Assembly (NCBI GenBank): GCA_017427065.1
Contig: JAFRTL010000013.1
Coordinates: forward strand, 1-64,000
Direction: 5' to 3'
Length of the DNA stretch: 64,000 nt
Source: Bacteroidaceae bacterium
Lineage (GTDB): Bacteria > Bacteroidota > Bacteroidia > Bacteroidales > Bacteroidaceae
In this document: in pieces, positions 8,023-17,723 of the stretch
Layout of the letters: each line of letters starts with the position of its first letter
Position numbering within the stretch: position 1 is the first letter of the stretch
Position numbers and translations under genes: made by a program
The notes under the pieces: model-generated
What the model was told of the DNA's origin: nothing
Databases searched by the model: none
Seen by the model: the letters and a program-made list of their open reading frames with translations, nothing else

Positions 8023-8568
8023 ATGAAAACAATCAGATTTTTCGGGATGCTATGGATTGCAGCAACCATCTCCCTCAGTTTCTTTGCATGCAGCAGTGAT
8101 TACGACGAACCCGCCATCGAAGAGGAAGAGTATATTGAGGGGAAGATTCCTCCCGATATTCAAATAGGGGCACTCTATGCTATCAGCCATGATAAAAAGA
8201 ATGATAAGTGCAAATATGGCATCTACTTAGGCGATCCTCCATCTCCTGAGTTGGTGGAACTTATCGAACATGGGGGACATGGTGATGATATAAATGGTGA
8301 TGATGTACCAATTCAGATAGAGGTATGGGTCTATGGTCCTGATCAGAAGACACCTATGTACTATGGAAGAATGGGCTGCACAAATCCTTATACCGACCCT
8401 TATTTTGAAGTTGGCGAAACGCTGGATATCTCCTGCTATTTATGCGAACGTGCAACAAAGATGAGACTAATTATCCAATCTAAATACGAATGGCCAAAAG
8501 TAGGGGTAGAAGTTTTTCAGAACTGTTTTGATTTTGAAATAAGTCCTCAACATCATTTCTTCGAGTAA
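8023..8568 (+). CDS. Small lipoprotein opening the unit 2 operon
   Basis: The start is placed at 8023 because the lipoprotein signal begins there (MKTIRFFGM.., lipobox FFAC, Cys23) and the -7 box ends at 7988; the longer open frame from 7855 would run through the promoter. The 181-residue product has an acidic linker (EPAIEEEEYIE) and the segment IGALYAISHDKKNDKCKYGI near residue 47, resembling VGDLYAIDPDGVNPYIFKFY of the GRDHRD lipoproteins, although GRDHRD itself is absent. It lies 23 bp before the receptor gene and probably belongs to the same outer-membrane system. The function is unknown. Confidence 0.8.
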   Translation: MKTIRFFGMLWIAATISLSFFACSSDYDEPAIEEEEYIEGKIPPDIQIGALYAISHDKKNDKCKYGIYLGDPPSPELVELIEHGGHGDDINGDDVPIQIEVWVYGPDQKTPMYYGRMGCTNPYTDPYFEVGETLDISCYLCERATKMRLIIQSKYEWPKVGVEVFQNCFDFEISPQHHFFE

Positions 8569-8591
8569 CGAAATTATAATAATAATATACT

Positions 8592-11240
8592 ATGAAACAC
8601 ATAATTCTCATACCTCTCTTTATCGTAGGGCTATTGCTAACCGTCCTGCCTCTCAGTGCTCAGAACGTGGTGCTGAGTGGGCAGGTGACGGATGCCCAAA
8701 CGGGGGAACCATTGGTGGGTGTGACTGTGTATCACACACAACGTCGCACAGGCACTACGACCAATTCGCAGGGAAACTACACCATCACCCTACCCAGCAA
8801 CAGGGCCTTGGAACTGGTATTCAGCTATGTGGGCTATGCTCCACACGCACAAAGCCTCACTTTGACACATGACCAGAGGTTGGACATCCAACTGAGGCAA
8901 GATACCCAGAACTTGGGTGAGGTGAACGTCTATGGTACGCGTCACAACTTCGGTGTGCAGAGCTCACAAATGAGCGCGATAGCTGTAACTGCAGAGCAAA
9001 TAAGGAAGATGCCTACTCTACTAGGCGAAACGGATGTGCTGAAATCATTGCAACGTCTACCTGGCGTACAAAGCAGTGGAGAAGGGCGGGCAGGAATTTT
9101 CGTGCGTGGTGGTGAAAACGACCAGAACCTCTTTACACTAGATGGCATAACCCTCTATAACCCAGAGCACCTGCAGGGCTTCACCTCTGCCATTAATGCG
9201 GATATGATGGATGATGTGGTACTCTACAAAGGTGCATTCCCCGCTGGCTATGGTGGCCGACTATCTAGCGTGGTGGACGTAAGTCTGCGCGAGGGTGATA
9301 TGGAGCGACACCGCCTATCGGTGACAGCTGGCATGCTTGCTTCACGCATACAGGCAGAAGGTCCGCTTTGGAAAGGCCATACCTCTTATAATATAGCAGC
9401 ACGTGCCTCCTATTTCAATGCCATAGTGAAGCCACTTTTAAAAGAAGTGATTTATGATAACCCAGGACAGATGAACAACTACAGCCACATGCGCTACTAT
9501 GACATCAATGCTAAAGTCACCCACCATTTCTCAGACAATGACAAGTTAGACGCCGTGTTTTATCTAGGACGCGACGTAAACAGAACAACGCCCAACAACA
9601 CTGCCTTGCATTTTGAGTATGAGAAATGGGAGATGGTAGATGGCAAAACCATGAAAACAGGTACAGGATTCATTGACAAGCCTGAACACACGCAGACATC
9701 CAACAGCTGGGACAACCTGTTGGGCGGGCTGCTATACACTCACCATTTCAGCCCTTCTTTACGGCTGGACGCTTCGGCAAGCTACACTGGTTACTCCTAT
9801 CAATTAGAGAATGCCAGCTCAAAAATCAATCAGGTGAGCCTGTCACGTTGGGAACACGGACAGGAGGGCGCAGAAATATTCTCATTAGACAAGATTGATA
9901 ACAGCACAACCTACCGCTCAAAAATCCATGACTTCACTCTAAAAGCAGGATTACTATATAACTTGAAAGACAAGCACACATTCAATGTTGGCGTTCAGGG
10001 AAGTAGCATCGACATCAGCCCATCTGTAGAAACCCGTTTCTACCATTTTAATAAGCAAGTGCCTGACGTACAGACCCTATGGAACATTGGCCTAGGAGAA
10101 GACCGCTATAAGAAAACAGAGACAGAAAGGCAAAATCTATTGGGGAAGCAGGCTACGCTCCAAACTTTCTCTGCCTACGCAGAAGACGACTGGAGCCTGA
10201 CTTCTTGGCTGAAGGCAGATATCGGGCTACGTCTGCAAGGGTATAATACCGATGGAAAGACACGCTTGTCTCTGGAACCACGAGCCTCAATGCGACTCTC
10301 TCTGGCAAAGAATGTTTCACTAAAAGCAGCCTATGCCCACATGTCTCAGGGCATGCACCTGCTGAGCAGCGGTAGCTTGATACTACCTTCAGAGATTTGG
10401 GTTCCAATCAACAAAAACATGGAACCAGGCATTTCTGACCAACTCTCTCTAGGCTACAACCATGAGTTGCGGGGTGGCATACAGATTTCTTTGGAGGGTT
10501 ACTACAAATGGCTGAAGAATGTGATAGATTATCAAGAAGGGCACTCTTTCTTGCAGGCAACAGACTGGACGGAGGTCATTGCCCAAGGCGATGGTAAGGC
10601 CTATGGAGTGGAGTTTCTGGCACAGAAGACTATTGGCAACACCACTGGACAAATAGGTTATACTTGGAGCAAATCTCTCCGCACCTTCGACCGTGAGGGC
10701 ATGGTACTGAATGATGGCAGGGAATATTATGCCGTGGGAGACCGTAGGCACAATTTCAGCATCAATATTACCCAACGCCTAAGCAAGAATTGGGACTTTT
10801 CCGCTGCCTGGACTTACCAGACTGGACGCCGTGCCACTATCAGCACCACTACCACAACGGGAGGAATCTTTGACGAATATAACAACTATTACCCTACATC
10901 TTCAGGCAAAGGGAAAGTTGATTATACCCTCAATCCTGCATACCAAGAATATGCTGTATCGTATTATGAAGATACTGCAATTGAACACTTAGTACGAATG
11001 AACAGCTACGAACAGCGTAACAGCTACGTGATGCCAGCCATTCACCGACTGGATATCAGCCTGAGCCACCACGGCAGCATTGGTATTGGTGAGATGATCT
11101 GCGACATTGGGATTTATAATTTATACTGTCAACAAAACATCTCGTCTGTCTATTGGGGTTATACCAACAACAGGCGTACCCTGAAAGGTGTTTGCATGTT
11201 ACCCATCATGCCATCATTAAGTCTTACCTTAAAACTATAA
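8592..11240 (+). CDS. TonB-dependent receptor, unit 2
   Basis: An 882-residue outer-membrane receptor: signal peptide to about residue 23 (PLSAQ), carboxypeptidase-regulatory-like domain at about 25-110 (VVLSGQVTDAQTGEPLVGVT), plug from about 115 (LPGVQSSGEGRAGIFVRGG, LDGITLYNPEHLQGF), then the barrel ending SLTLKL. It has no STN domain, so it cannot signal by the FecR route used in unit 1. The similarity to the receptors at 2339 and 13934 runs the full length, and the loops in mid-barrel (about residues 330-520) differ most, which suggests different ligands. It is followed after 7 bp by its DUF4249 partner. Confidence 0.95.
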   Translation: MKHIILIPLFIVGLLLTVLPLSAQNVVLSGQVTDAQTGEPLVGVTVYHTQRRTGTTTNSQGNYTITLPSNRALELVFSYVGYAPHAQSLTLTHDQRLDIQLRQDTQNLGEVNVYGTRHNFGVQSSQMSAIAVTAEQIRKMPTLLGETDVLKSLQRLPGVQSSGEGRAGIFVRGGENDQNLFTLDGITLYNPEHLQGFTSAINADMMDDVVLYKGAFPAGYGGRLSSVVDVSLREGDMERHRLSVTAGMLASRIQAEGPLWKGHTSYNIAARASYFNAIVKPLLKEVIYDNPGQMNNYSHMRYYDINAKVTHHFSDNDKLDAVFYLGRDVNRTTPNNTALHFEYEKWEMVDGKTMKTGTGFIDKPEHTQTSNSWDNLLGGLLYTHHFSPSLRLDASASYTGYSYQLENASSKINQVSLSRWEHGQEGAEIFSLDKIDNSTTYRSKIHDFTLKAGLLYNLKDKHTFNVGVQGSSIDISPSVETRFYHFNKQVPDVQTLWNIGLGEDRYKKTETERQNLLGKQATLQTFSAYAEDDWSLTSWLKADIGLRLQGYNTDGKTRLSLEPRASMRLSLAKNVSLKAAYAHMSQGMHLLSSGSLILPSEIWVPINKNMEPGISDQLSLGYNHELRGGIQISLEGYYKWLKNVIDYQEGHSFLQATDWTEVIAQGDGKAYGVEFLAQKTIGNTTGQIGYTWSKSLRTFDREGMVLNDGREYYAVGDRRHNFSINITQRLSKNWDFSAAWTYQTGRRATISTTTTTGGIFDEYNNYYPTSSGKGKVDYTLNPAYQEYAVSYYEDTAIEHLVRMNSYEQRNSYVMPAIHRLDISLSHHGSIGIGEMICDIGIYNLYCQQNISSVYWGYTNNRRTLKGVCMLPIMPSLSLTLKL

Positions 11241-11247
11241 AACAGCC

Positions 11248-12342
11248 ATGAAACCAAAATTCTTGATTATACTACTGATACTTGCATTGTTCAGCATCTC
11301 CTGCGAACGTGATCTTGATTTCAGCACTCCTTCTGAAGAAGAAGTGGGGAATATAGTAATTAATTCTGTAGCTGTAGAAGATACAGTTCTTACCGTATTT
11401 GTAAATAAGACCTTCCCTGTAGGGAAAACCCCAAGGCTTGTATCACCAGACTATGACCAAGCCGTTTTTTTCAAAGATGACCTTACTACAGACTATGTGT
11501 CTAATATTTACTACACCAATACAGCTATCACTGATGCAGAGGTAAAAGTCATCGTGAACGGAGAGCAGACCTATACAACATCTTTGACCCAAACTAAAGG
11601 TTATGTATGTGGTTACAAGCCACAGCCTGGCGACCACATCGTGGTGGCTGTCTCTGCCGAAGGACAGGAATTAAGGGCCGAGACGGCCGTACCCTCAAAA
11701 CCAAAGATTGAGATACTAAATCATGAGGTTATAGATCAGAATCCCTATCAAGACAGGAACGGCCTCTATGGTGGTACAGATACTATCATGCGCCTGACAT
11801 GTCGTATATCAGATATAGGTGGAGAACAATATTATCGTCTTAGAATCCGAAGCGAAAAAAAAGAGTTATATTCTTTCACAGACGTCTATAATGACAAGGA
11901 AGAATATACTTTGAGTAACTATATGCAGGATGTATACTTCTCGGATGATGAGCTTTTCTATGACACAAGGCTGACCACAAGTATGGGAGGATGGGCCACT
12001 AACTTCTCTACCGTTTTCGACAATTCTCTTATGAGAAATGGAAGCTATACGTTCACGGTAGATAGTCCGAAAGCTGGGAATACAAGTGGAATAATCAGGG
12101 ACTGGGATTGGTTTGCTATTAATTGGAAAACACTAGGATCTGACATTCCACCACGCGTGATGGTGGAGCTACAAGCCATTAGTCCAGAGCTCTACCAATA
12201 TATAAAATCCGTACAGCTCTATCGCGTCACTGCAGAGGATGTCTATGCAGAGCCTATCAAAATATTTAGCAACGTGCAGAACGGTTGGGGCATCTTTGGT
12301 GCTCTGAGCTATGACAGGCACTTTGTGGAGTATGGGGAGTGA
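11248..12342 (+). CDS. DUF4249 lipoprotein of unit 2
   Basis: A 364-residue lipoprotein (lipobox SISC, Cys19) of the DUF4249 family. It shares with its paralogues DTIMRLTCRISDIGGEQYY, YFSDDELFYDTRLTTSMGGW and the tail GIFGALSYDRHFVEYGE. It is probably an outer-membrane-associated partner of the receptor encoded 7 bp upstream. The last 22 bp of the gene plus one base recur exactly at 20287-20309, next to the 3' end of a regulator gene, which suggests that this gene once lay there or that the DNA in between was inserted at its 3' end. Confidence 0.9.
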   Translation: MKPKFLIILLILALFSISCERDLDFSTPSEEEVGNIVINSVAVEDTVLTVFVNKTFPVGKTPRLVSPDYDQAVFFKDDLTTDYVSNIYYTNTAITDAEVKVIVNGEQTYTTSLTQTKGYVCGYKPQPGDHIVVAVSAEGQELRAETAVPSKPKIEILNHEVIDQNPYQDRNGLYGGTDTIMRLTCRISDIGGEQYYRLRIRSEKKELYSFTDVYNDKEEYTLSNYMQDVYFSDDELFYDTRLTTSMGGWATNFSTVFDNSLMRNGSYTFTVDSPKAGNTSGIIRDWDWFAINWKTLGSDIPPRVMVELQAISPELYQYIKSVQLYRVTAEDVYAEPIKIFSNVQNGWGIFGALSYDRHFVEYGE

Positions 12343-12343
12343 A
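12321..12343 (+). repeat. 23-bp direct repeat, left copy (3' end of DUF4249 gene)
   Basis: Identical over 23 bp to 20287-20309. It encodes the tail FVEYGE and stop codon. The two copies, in the same orientation, flank 7,943 bp (12344-20286) containing a lipoprotein, unit 3, regulator 1 and its lipoprotein. Confidence 0.85.
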
Positions 12344-12368
12344 ATAAGACAAAAGACAAATATATAAA

Positions 12369-12399
12369 TTGCATTTATTGATAATAACGACTATATTTG
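12369..12399 (+). promoter_or_regulatory. Predicted promoter for the lipoprotein at 12456
   Basis: A TTG at 12369-12371 and TATATTTG at 12392-12399 are separated by 20 bp, fitting the Bacteroidetes -33/-7 pattern. There is no tandem 11-mer here, so this gene seems independent of the unit 2 and 3 operator. Confidence 0.6.
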
Positions 12400-12455
12400 C
12401 ACTAGAAAGTTAGGAAAAGTGTAAATATAAGACGGAGTAACGATAATTTAGCACT

Positions 12456-13289
12456 ATGAAGAAGTATTTTCTCTTTTTACTGTTGCTGCCTCTGCTGACG
12501 GCCTGTGGCAATGACGACGTGCTGGATGACAGCATTGATGCTGCTATCGAGGCCCTTGAACACAATTTTGACTATGAGGGTGCCATCAGCGAACTTGAAG
12601 GTAATCACGTGGGTACCATCAACGAACCCTACTCTTTTGCCCCTATCATAGATTCTGACATTTGGTATTCTAACGATCAATCTGAGCGTGTGGCTGCCAT
12701 GCAAGTGCCTGAAGACATCCTTCGGAACCTTACCACAGAGGCATTGGTGACTACCTGCCTGCGCTTCAACTTCGAATTTGATTATGGAGCCTATGACAAC
12801 GCTTTATTTGGAATGATGACAATTCTCAACAATGAGTTCAACGGCTACAAAGAACTGCAGAAACGTCCTGATGCAGCCTACGAGCTCTTGAAGAAGATGC
12901 GCTCGATGGATCCACATACATACGCCAAGGCCTTCGACCCAGAATCTTACGACATCTACTATCCTGACAAGTCAATCCTTATTTTCGGGTTTTTCTCAAC
13001 GATGCTGGCTTCAGATTTCTATCCGCAGGTATTCCAAGGCAAGGCCCTCAACATCACCTTGCAGCTCACCAAATGGTGGCACCACCAAATGAATAAAGAC
13101 AAGGACATTTGGGGCGATGGCAAGTACCGCTTTATGTTTCTGATGGCCCGCATCCGCCTCTACCAAGGTGGCCTCAGTGAGGGCGATAAAGCCTTGCTGG
13201 AAAAGCTGCTCAACTCTGAGACCAACTCACCCGCTGCCTTCTCAGATTCTGATTTCCACAGAATTCAGGAATTGACAAAGATTGATTGA
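12456..13289 (+). CDS. Lipoprotein of unknown function
   Basis: A 277-residue lipoprotein (lipobox LLTAC, Cys17). The segment QVPEDILRNLTTEALVTTCL followed by FNNEF/NNEFNGYKELQKR resembles a secreted-protein type that I recall from Bacteroidales genomes (PEDIxKNMTTExLVxTC... EFNGxxELxKR) without an assigned function. The rest is mostly helical in appearance, with no catalytic motif. It has its own promoter at 12369-12399 and lies alone between units 2 and 3, inside the stretch bounded by the 23-bp direct repeats. Confidence 0.8.
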   Translation: MKKYFLFLLLLPLLTACGNDDVLDDSIDAAIEALEHNFDYEGAISELEGNHVGTINEPYSFAPIIDSDIWYSNDQSERVAAMQVPEDILRNLTTEALVTTCLRFNFEFDYGAYDNALFGMMTILNNEFNGYKELQKRPDAAYELLKKMRSMDPHTYAKAFDPESYDIYYPDKSILIFGFFSTMLASDFYPQVFQGKALNITLQLTKWWHHQMNKDKDIWGDGKYRFMFLMARIRLYQGGLSEGDKALLEKLLNSETNSPAAFSDSDFHRIQELTKID

Positions 13290-13337
13290 TAGGACCGTTT
13301 TTTGATGTGGCAGTTGGCCAATTTTTGAGGAGTTCTG

Positions 13338-13374
13338 AGCTGTGATCGCTACGTTATAGAGTACGGTCACAGCT
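13338..13374. other. Inverted repeat downstream of 12456 lipoprotein
   Basis: AGCTGTGA (13338-13345) pairs with TCACAGCT (13367-13374) around a 21-base loop. No T-tract follows, so it may be a weak terminator or the edge of a regulatory region rather than a standard intrinsic terminator. Confidence 0.4.
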
Positions 13375-13401
13375 ATCTCATTTCACCTCTCATGTAAATT
13401 G

Positions 13402-13480
13402 TTTGCAAACTCCTCAATGCATTTGTAAACTATTTGTAAACTCAGAAATTTGGAGGAAGTATTAGAGGGTGGTAATTTTA
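13402..13480 (+). promoter_or_regulatory. Promoter of unit 3 with tandem 11-bp operator
   Basis: TTTGCAAACTC (13402-13412), TTTGTAAACTA (13422-13432) and TTTGTAAACTC (13433-13443); the last two are adjacent. After 29 bp comes TAATTTTA (13473-13480), a near match to the -7 consensus, and the ATG is at 13518. The layout (a distal third copy, then a tandem pair, then 29-30 bp, then -7 box) parallels 7907-7988. Confidence 0.8.
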
Positions 13481-13517
13481 CGTTCAGAAAACACTAACCT
13501 TCTAAATACTAAAGATA

Positions 13518-13922
13518 ATGAAAACACAAAGATTATTTAGCGTGTGCCTGCTTGTGGCAACAATAGTACTCTGCATGAATGGTTGCAGCGATAATGACGA
13601 GATAGATCCTATTGGCTGGGTAAGGCTGGAACAAAGTAGTTTTGAAATCAGTGGTGAAGCACAGACCATCACAGTAACCCTTGAAGTGAACAATGTACCT
13701 GTAGTTACGGATATTCAATGGATGTATCCCTGGATTACTTCTTGCAAAAAGATAGAAGCTGTGGAAGGGAAAAATACCAGCAAAGAAAAGTATGCCATCA
13801 CTATAGAGACCAACGACACAAAAGAAATACGGAGTGGCAATGTGGATTTCTATGCCAAATCTATTGAGAACTATAATACCCGTGCTTCAATAACCATCAC
13901 ACAGCAACCCTTAAATCCCTAA
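13518..13922 (+). CDS. Small BACON-like lipoprotein opening unit 3
   Basis: A 134-residue lipoprotein: signal with Cys23 (CMNGC), then a single beta-rich domain at about 34-133. It has WVRLEQSSFEISGEAQTITV at its start, DIQWMYPWITS in the middle and TRASITITQQP at its end, the pattern of a BACON-type Ig-like domain (all-beta, often carbohydrate- or mucin-associated in Bacteroidetes). It takes the same place in the operon as the different lipoprotein at 8023 in unit 2, so the first gene seems to be an exchangeable accessory. It is 11 bp from the receptor start. Confidence 0.75.
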   Translation: MKTQRLFSVCLLVATIVLCMNGCSDNDEIDPIGWVRLEQSSFEISGEAQTITVTLEVNNVPVVTDIQWMYPWITSCKKIEAVEGKNTSKEKYAITIETNDTKEIRSGNVDFYAKSIENYNTRASITITQQPLNP

Positions 13923-13933
13923 TAGCTTTTACA

Positions 13934-16555
13934 ATGAATAAATTATTTCTCATACCATGTCTGACAATAGGGTTACTTTTACTGTTCACCTTGCCCCTCA
14001 GTGCCCAAAATGTGGTGCTGAGTGGAAGGGTGACAGATGCCACTACGGGCGAGCCACTGATAGGCGTGAGCGTGTATAACAGTCAGCGACGCACAGGTAC
14101 TACCACCAACTCTTCTGGCTATTACTCACTGACTTTACCCAGTCAGCGACAACTGGAACTGACGTTCAGCTATGTGGGTTACAGTTCCGAAACACAGACC
14201 TTGACGCTGACAACTGATCGCCAGCTAAATATCCAGCTGAAGCAAGGGGAGTATAGCCTCAATGAGGTACAGGTATTGGGAACTCGTCATAACTTTGGAG
14301 CACAGAGTTCGCAGATGAGTGCCATTGCAGTTACAGCGGAACAAATCAGACGCATGCCTGTGCTTTTTGGAGAGACAGATGTTCTTAAAACATTACAACA
14401 CCTGCCTGGCGTACAGAGTAGTGGCGAAGGTCGTGCAGGTATTCATGTACGTGGCGGCGATTACGACCAGAACCTGTTTCTATTAGATGGTATCACGCTC
14501 TATAATCCCCAGCACTTGCAAGGATTCACTTCTGCCATCAATGCTGATGTGCTGGACGATGTAGTACTCTATAAGGGTGCTTTCCCTGCCCGCTATGGCT
14601 CCCGATTGTCGAGCATAGTTGATATCAGCCTACTTGATGGTGACATGGAGCGTTTCCGTACTTCAATTACTGCTGGCATGTTAGCCTCACGCGTACAAGT
14701 AGAGGGACCTATCTGGAAAGGCCACACCTCTTTTAATATAGCAGCGCGAGCTTCCTATTTCAATGCCATTGTGAAGCCATTGCTCGAAGAGGTAATGTAT
14801 GACAACCCAGGACAGATGAACGAGTTTGCCCACATGAAATACTATGACATAAACGCTAAGCTAGTACACCGTTTCTCAGACAACGACAAGCTATCTTTAG
14901 TATTCTATATGGGACACGATGAGAACAATGCCACGCCTAACGAGACCAGTCAACATTTCCAATATCAGGAAAATGGAGAGAATGGGATACCCATATACGG
15001 CCTCATAGATAATACAATAACTAGTCAGAAACTGAATAAATGGAGCAACCTGCTGGGTGGGCTCAACTATACACACCTTTTCAACGAGTCACTAACATGG
15101 AACACCTCACTATCCTATAGTGGTTACGATTATAAGTTGCAACACCGTCAAGACAGCAGCGCAAGAACAAGTCTGGGTATCAACACCACTATTGTGGATG
15201 CTGCTGAGCTCTATTCCCTTATTATCAAACAAGGAGGTATTTTCTACACTTCAAAAATACATGACGTGCAGCTGAAAAGCGACCTTATCTATACGAGGAA
15301 AGACCATCATGAGGTACATGGAGGTATACAGGCAGGTATCATCAACCTGAATCCCTCTGTGGGAGTAAGTAATGATAACTACACCAAAATGACTGATAGC
15401 GAAAAAACTGCTCTTAATATAGGACTGGGTGACGAACGCTATCAGGAAAAGCAGAAAAGTACAAGTAATTTTGTAGGAAACGGACAAGACCTGAAATTGT
15501 TTGGTGCTTACGTTGAGGATGATTGGGTGCTTACCCCTTGGCTAAAAGCCAACATTGGAATTCGACTGCAAGGCTATGTTAACGATACAAAGACCCAGAT
15601 GGCCATTGAGCCACGTTCATCCGTGCGCCTGATGCTTGCTAAAAGCACGTCGTTGAAAGCTTCCTATGCACGTATGTCACAAGGCATAAACCTGTTGAGC
15701 AGCGGGAGCTTGCTGAATCCTTCAGAGATATGGGTACCTATCAGTGGGCAAATGAAGATAGGCACTTCCGACCAGGTTACTCTTGCTTTGAACCACGACT
15801 TAAAGAATGGTATCCAACTTTCGTTTGAAGGCTACTACAAGTGGCTCGATAATGTGATGGATTACAAGGAAGGCGCTTCATTCCAGACGGGCAACAACTG
15901 GGAGGAAAAGATTGCCCAAGGACGAGGACGTGCTTTTGGAGTAGAACTGATGGCGCAGAAAACCATTGGCCATACTACGGGTATGGTGAGTTATACATGG
16001 AGTAAATCACTCCGCACCTTCGATCAGGAGGGCATGATACTCAACGATGGGCGTGAATTCTATGCAGTGGGCGATCGCAGACACAATTTCAGCATAAATA
16101 TTACACAACGTCTGAGCAAGAACTGGGATTTCTCTGCAGCTTGGACCTATCAGACAGGGCGACGTGCCTCACTGGCTAGCATGACCATAGCTAGTGGGGT
16201 GTTGGATGAATACAACAATTACTATCCATTTGAAGAGTCTGCTGAAAATCCTGTTTTCGAATATAAGACTCATGGGAATTATCAAAATAGCTATATTGCA
16301 CATATTACCAGTACTGACACTTATGGACAACTTAATGCCTACGTGATGCCTTCTGTGCATCGTCTTGATATAAGTTTGAGTCATCATGGCAGCGTGGGAA
16401 TTGGCGAGATGATCTGTGACATTGGTATCTACAATCTCTACAATCATGCTAATGTTTCGTCAGTATATTGGGGGTATAAAGACAACCGTCGTGCCCTGAT
16501 GGGTGTGTGCCTCTTCCCCATTATGCCTTCTATCAGTCTCACCCTTAAACTCTGA
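13934..16555 (+). CDS. TonB-dependent receptor, unit 3
   Basis: An 873-residue receptor: signal peptide to about residue 24 (PLSAQ), carboxypeptidase-regulatory-like domain at about 26-111 (VVLSGRVTDATTGEPLIGVS), plug from about 115 (LPGVQSSGEGRAGIHVRGG, LDGITLYNPQHLQGF), then the barrel ending SLTLKL. No STN domain is present. It is very close to the unit 2 receptor in the plug (AVTAEQIR.MP.L.GETDVLK) and more divergent around residues 320-520, where surface loops are expected. It is followed after 5 bp by the DUF4249 gene. Confidence 0.95.
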   Translation: MNKLFLIPCLTIGLLLLFTLPLSAQNVVLSGRVTDATTGEPLIGVSVYNSQRRTGTTTNSSGYYSLTLPSQRQLELTFSYVGYSSETQTLTLTTDRQLNIQLKQGEYSLNEVQVLGTRHNFGAQSSQMSAIAVTAEQIRRMPVLFGETDVLKTLQHLPGVQSSGEGRAGIHVRGGDYDQNLFLLDGITLYNPQHLQGFTSAINADVLDDVVLYKGAFPARYGSRLSSIVDISLLDGDMERFRTSITAGMLASRVQVEGPIWKGHTSFNIAARASYFNAIVKPLLEEVMYDNPGQMNEFAHMKYYDINAKLVHRFSDNDKLSLVFYMGHDENNATPNETSQHFQYQENGENGIPIYGLIDNTITSQKLNKWSNLLGGLNYTHLFNESLTWNTSLSYSGYDYKLQHRQDSSARTSLGINTTIVDAAELYSLIIKQGGIFYTSKIHDVQLKSDLIYTRKDHHEVHGGIQAGIINLNPSVGVSNDNYTKMTDSEKTALNIGLGDERYQEKQKSTSNFVGNGQDLKLFGAYVEDDWVLTPWLKANIGIRLQGYVNDTKTQMAIEPRSSVRLMLAKSTSLKASYARMSQGINLLSSGSLLNPSEIWVPISGQMKIGTSDQVTLALNHDLKNGIQLSFEGYYKWLDNVMDYKEGASFQTGNNWEEKIAQGRGRAFGVELMAQKTIGHTTGMVSYTWSKSLRTFDQEGMILNDGREFYAVGDRRHNFSINITQRLSKNWDFSAAWTYQTGRRASLASMTIASGVLDEYNNYYPFEESAENPVFEYKTHGNYQNSYIAHITSTDTYGQLNAYVMPSVHRLDISLSHHGSVGIGEMICDIGIYNLYNHANVSSVYWGYKDNRRALMGVCLFPIMPSISLTLKL

Positions 16556-16560
16556 AAGTT

Positions 16561-17715
16561 ATGAAAAACAGATTATACCCTATATTGCTCGCTACAATGA
16601 TGTGTTGTTCATCTTGCGAGAAGGTGCTTGATTACGAAGGCACAGTGGAAGACATCTCTGTTGGTTCGATGGTCATCAATGCCGTAGCCATAGTCGACTC
16701 ACCCCTCAGGGTCTATTTAACCCAGGCCGTGCGAGCAGACCAGGCTAATGTGCGACGTTATGTCGACTTCTATACTGCCATGCATAACAATGATCCGTTT
16801 TTCGGGGGCTATCAGAGCAATGATTACTTACAAAACACTGCTATCTCAACGGCTCAAGTAGAGGTGCAGGTGAATGGACAGGTCACCTACCCTATGACTT
16901 TCAGCGAAAAGAGCAATCGTTATGAATGCACCTATATACCCCAGGAAGGCGACCATCTGGTGGTGACGGCTAAAAATGGGGGGATACAGACGGACGTGGT
17001 TGTCATGGAAAGCGAGACTTTGACTGCAGAGGTTACTGTTCCTGAGAAGCCATATATTGAGATAGTAAACCACGAAGTGTTGGACGAGAACCCCTATAAA
17101 TACATGAATGGTCTTGAATTTGAAACAGATAGCATCATGCGCCTCACACTACGCATCAAAGATACTGGTGGAGAAAACTATTATCGACTAAGGGTGCGAG
17201 GTATAGGAATGGGTTATAGTATAGGAGGCGGACCTGATCCTGCAGGAAGTAGTAAGACATATTGGTCAAGTCATCCTTACTACAAAATACAAGATATCTT
17301 CTTTTCTGATGACGAGCTATTCTTAGATAGCCGTCTTACCACCAATTTCGGTGGTTGGCCAGCTTTCTTCTCGAATGTGTTCAATAATCAAAAGATTCAA
17401 AAAGGTGATCATACCATAATAATAGACAGTCCAAAGGTGCCTTATTCACCTCCTTTCGGAAACTGGATGACAAGTAATGATATATTAGATGATTCCCATC
17501 TGAATGATATTGAACATATACCGACTCAAGTGATGGTGGAATTGCAGGCTATTACAGAGGATTACTATCGTTTCCTCAAGTCGGTAGAACTATACCGTAT
17601 TACTAATACTGATGCCAATTCAGAAGCTATTCACATTCACGGAAATGCAGAGAATGGCTGGGGTATCTTAGGGGCGATGAACTATGATAGACACATTATA
17701 GGTTTTGATAAATAG
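16561..17715 (+). CDS. DUF4249 lipoprotein of unit 3
   Basis: A 384-residue lipoprotein (Cys19 in SSC; two further cysteines at 15 and 16) of the DUF4249 family, with DSIMRLTLRIKDTGGENYY and FFSDDELFLDSRLTTNFGGW. The C-terminus reads GILGAMNYDRHIIGFDK instead of the FVEYGE tail of the other two, so this copy does not carry the repeated 3' end sequence. It faces the regulator gene at 17724 tail to tail with only 8 bp between stop codons. Confidence 0.9.
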   Translation: MKNRLYPILLATMMCCSSCEKVLDYEGTVEDISVGSMVINAVAIVDSPLRVYLTQAVRADQANVRRYVDFYTAMHNNDPFFGGYQSNDYLQNTAISTAQVEVQVNGQVTYPMTFSEKSNRYECTYIPQEGDHLVVTAKNGGIQTDVVVMESETLTAEVTVPEKPYIEIVNHEVLDENPYKYMNGLEFETDSIMRLTLRIKDTGGENYYRLRVRGIGMGYSIGGGPDPAGSSKTYWSSHPYYKIQDIFFSDDELFLDSRLTTNFGGWPAFFSNVFNNQKIQKGDHTIIIDSPKVPYSPPFGNWMTSNDILDDSHLNDIEHIPTQVMVELQAITEDYYRFLKSVELYRITNTDANSEAIHIHGNAENGWGILGAMNYDRHIIGFDK

Positions 17716-17723
17716 TTTAGTAC

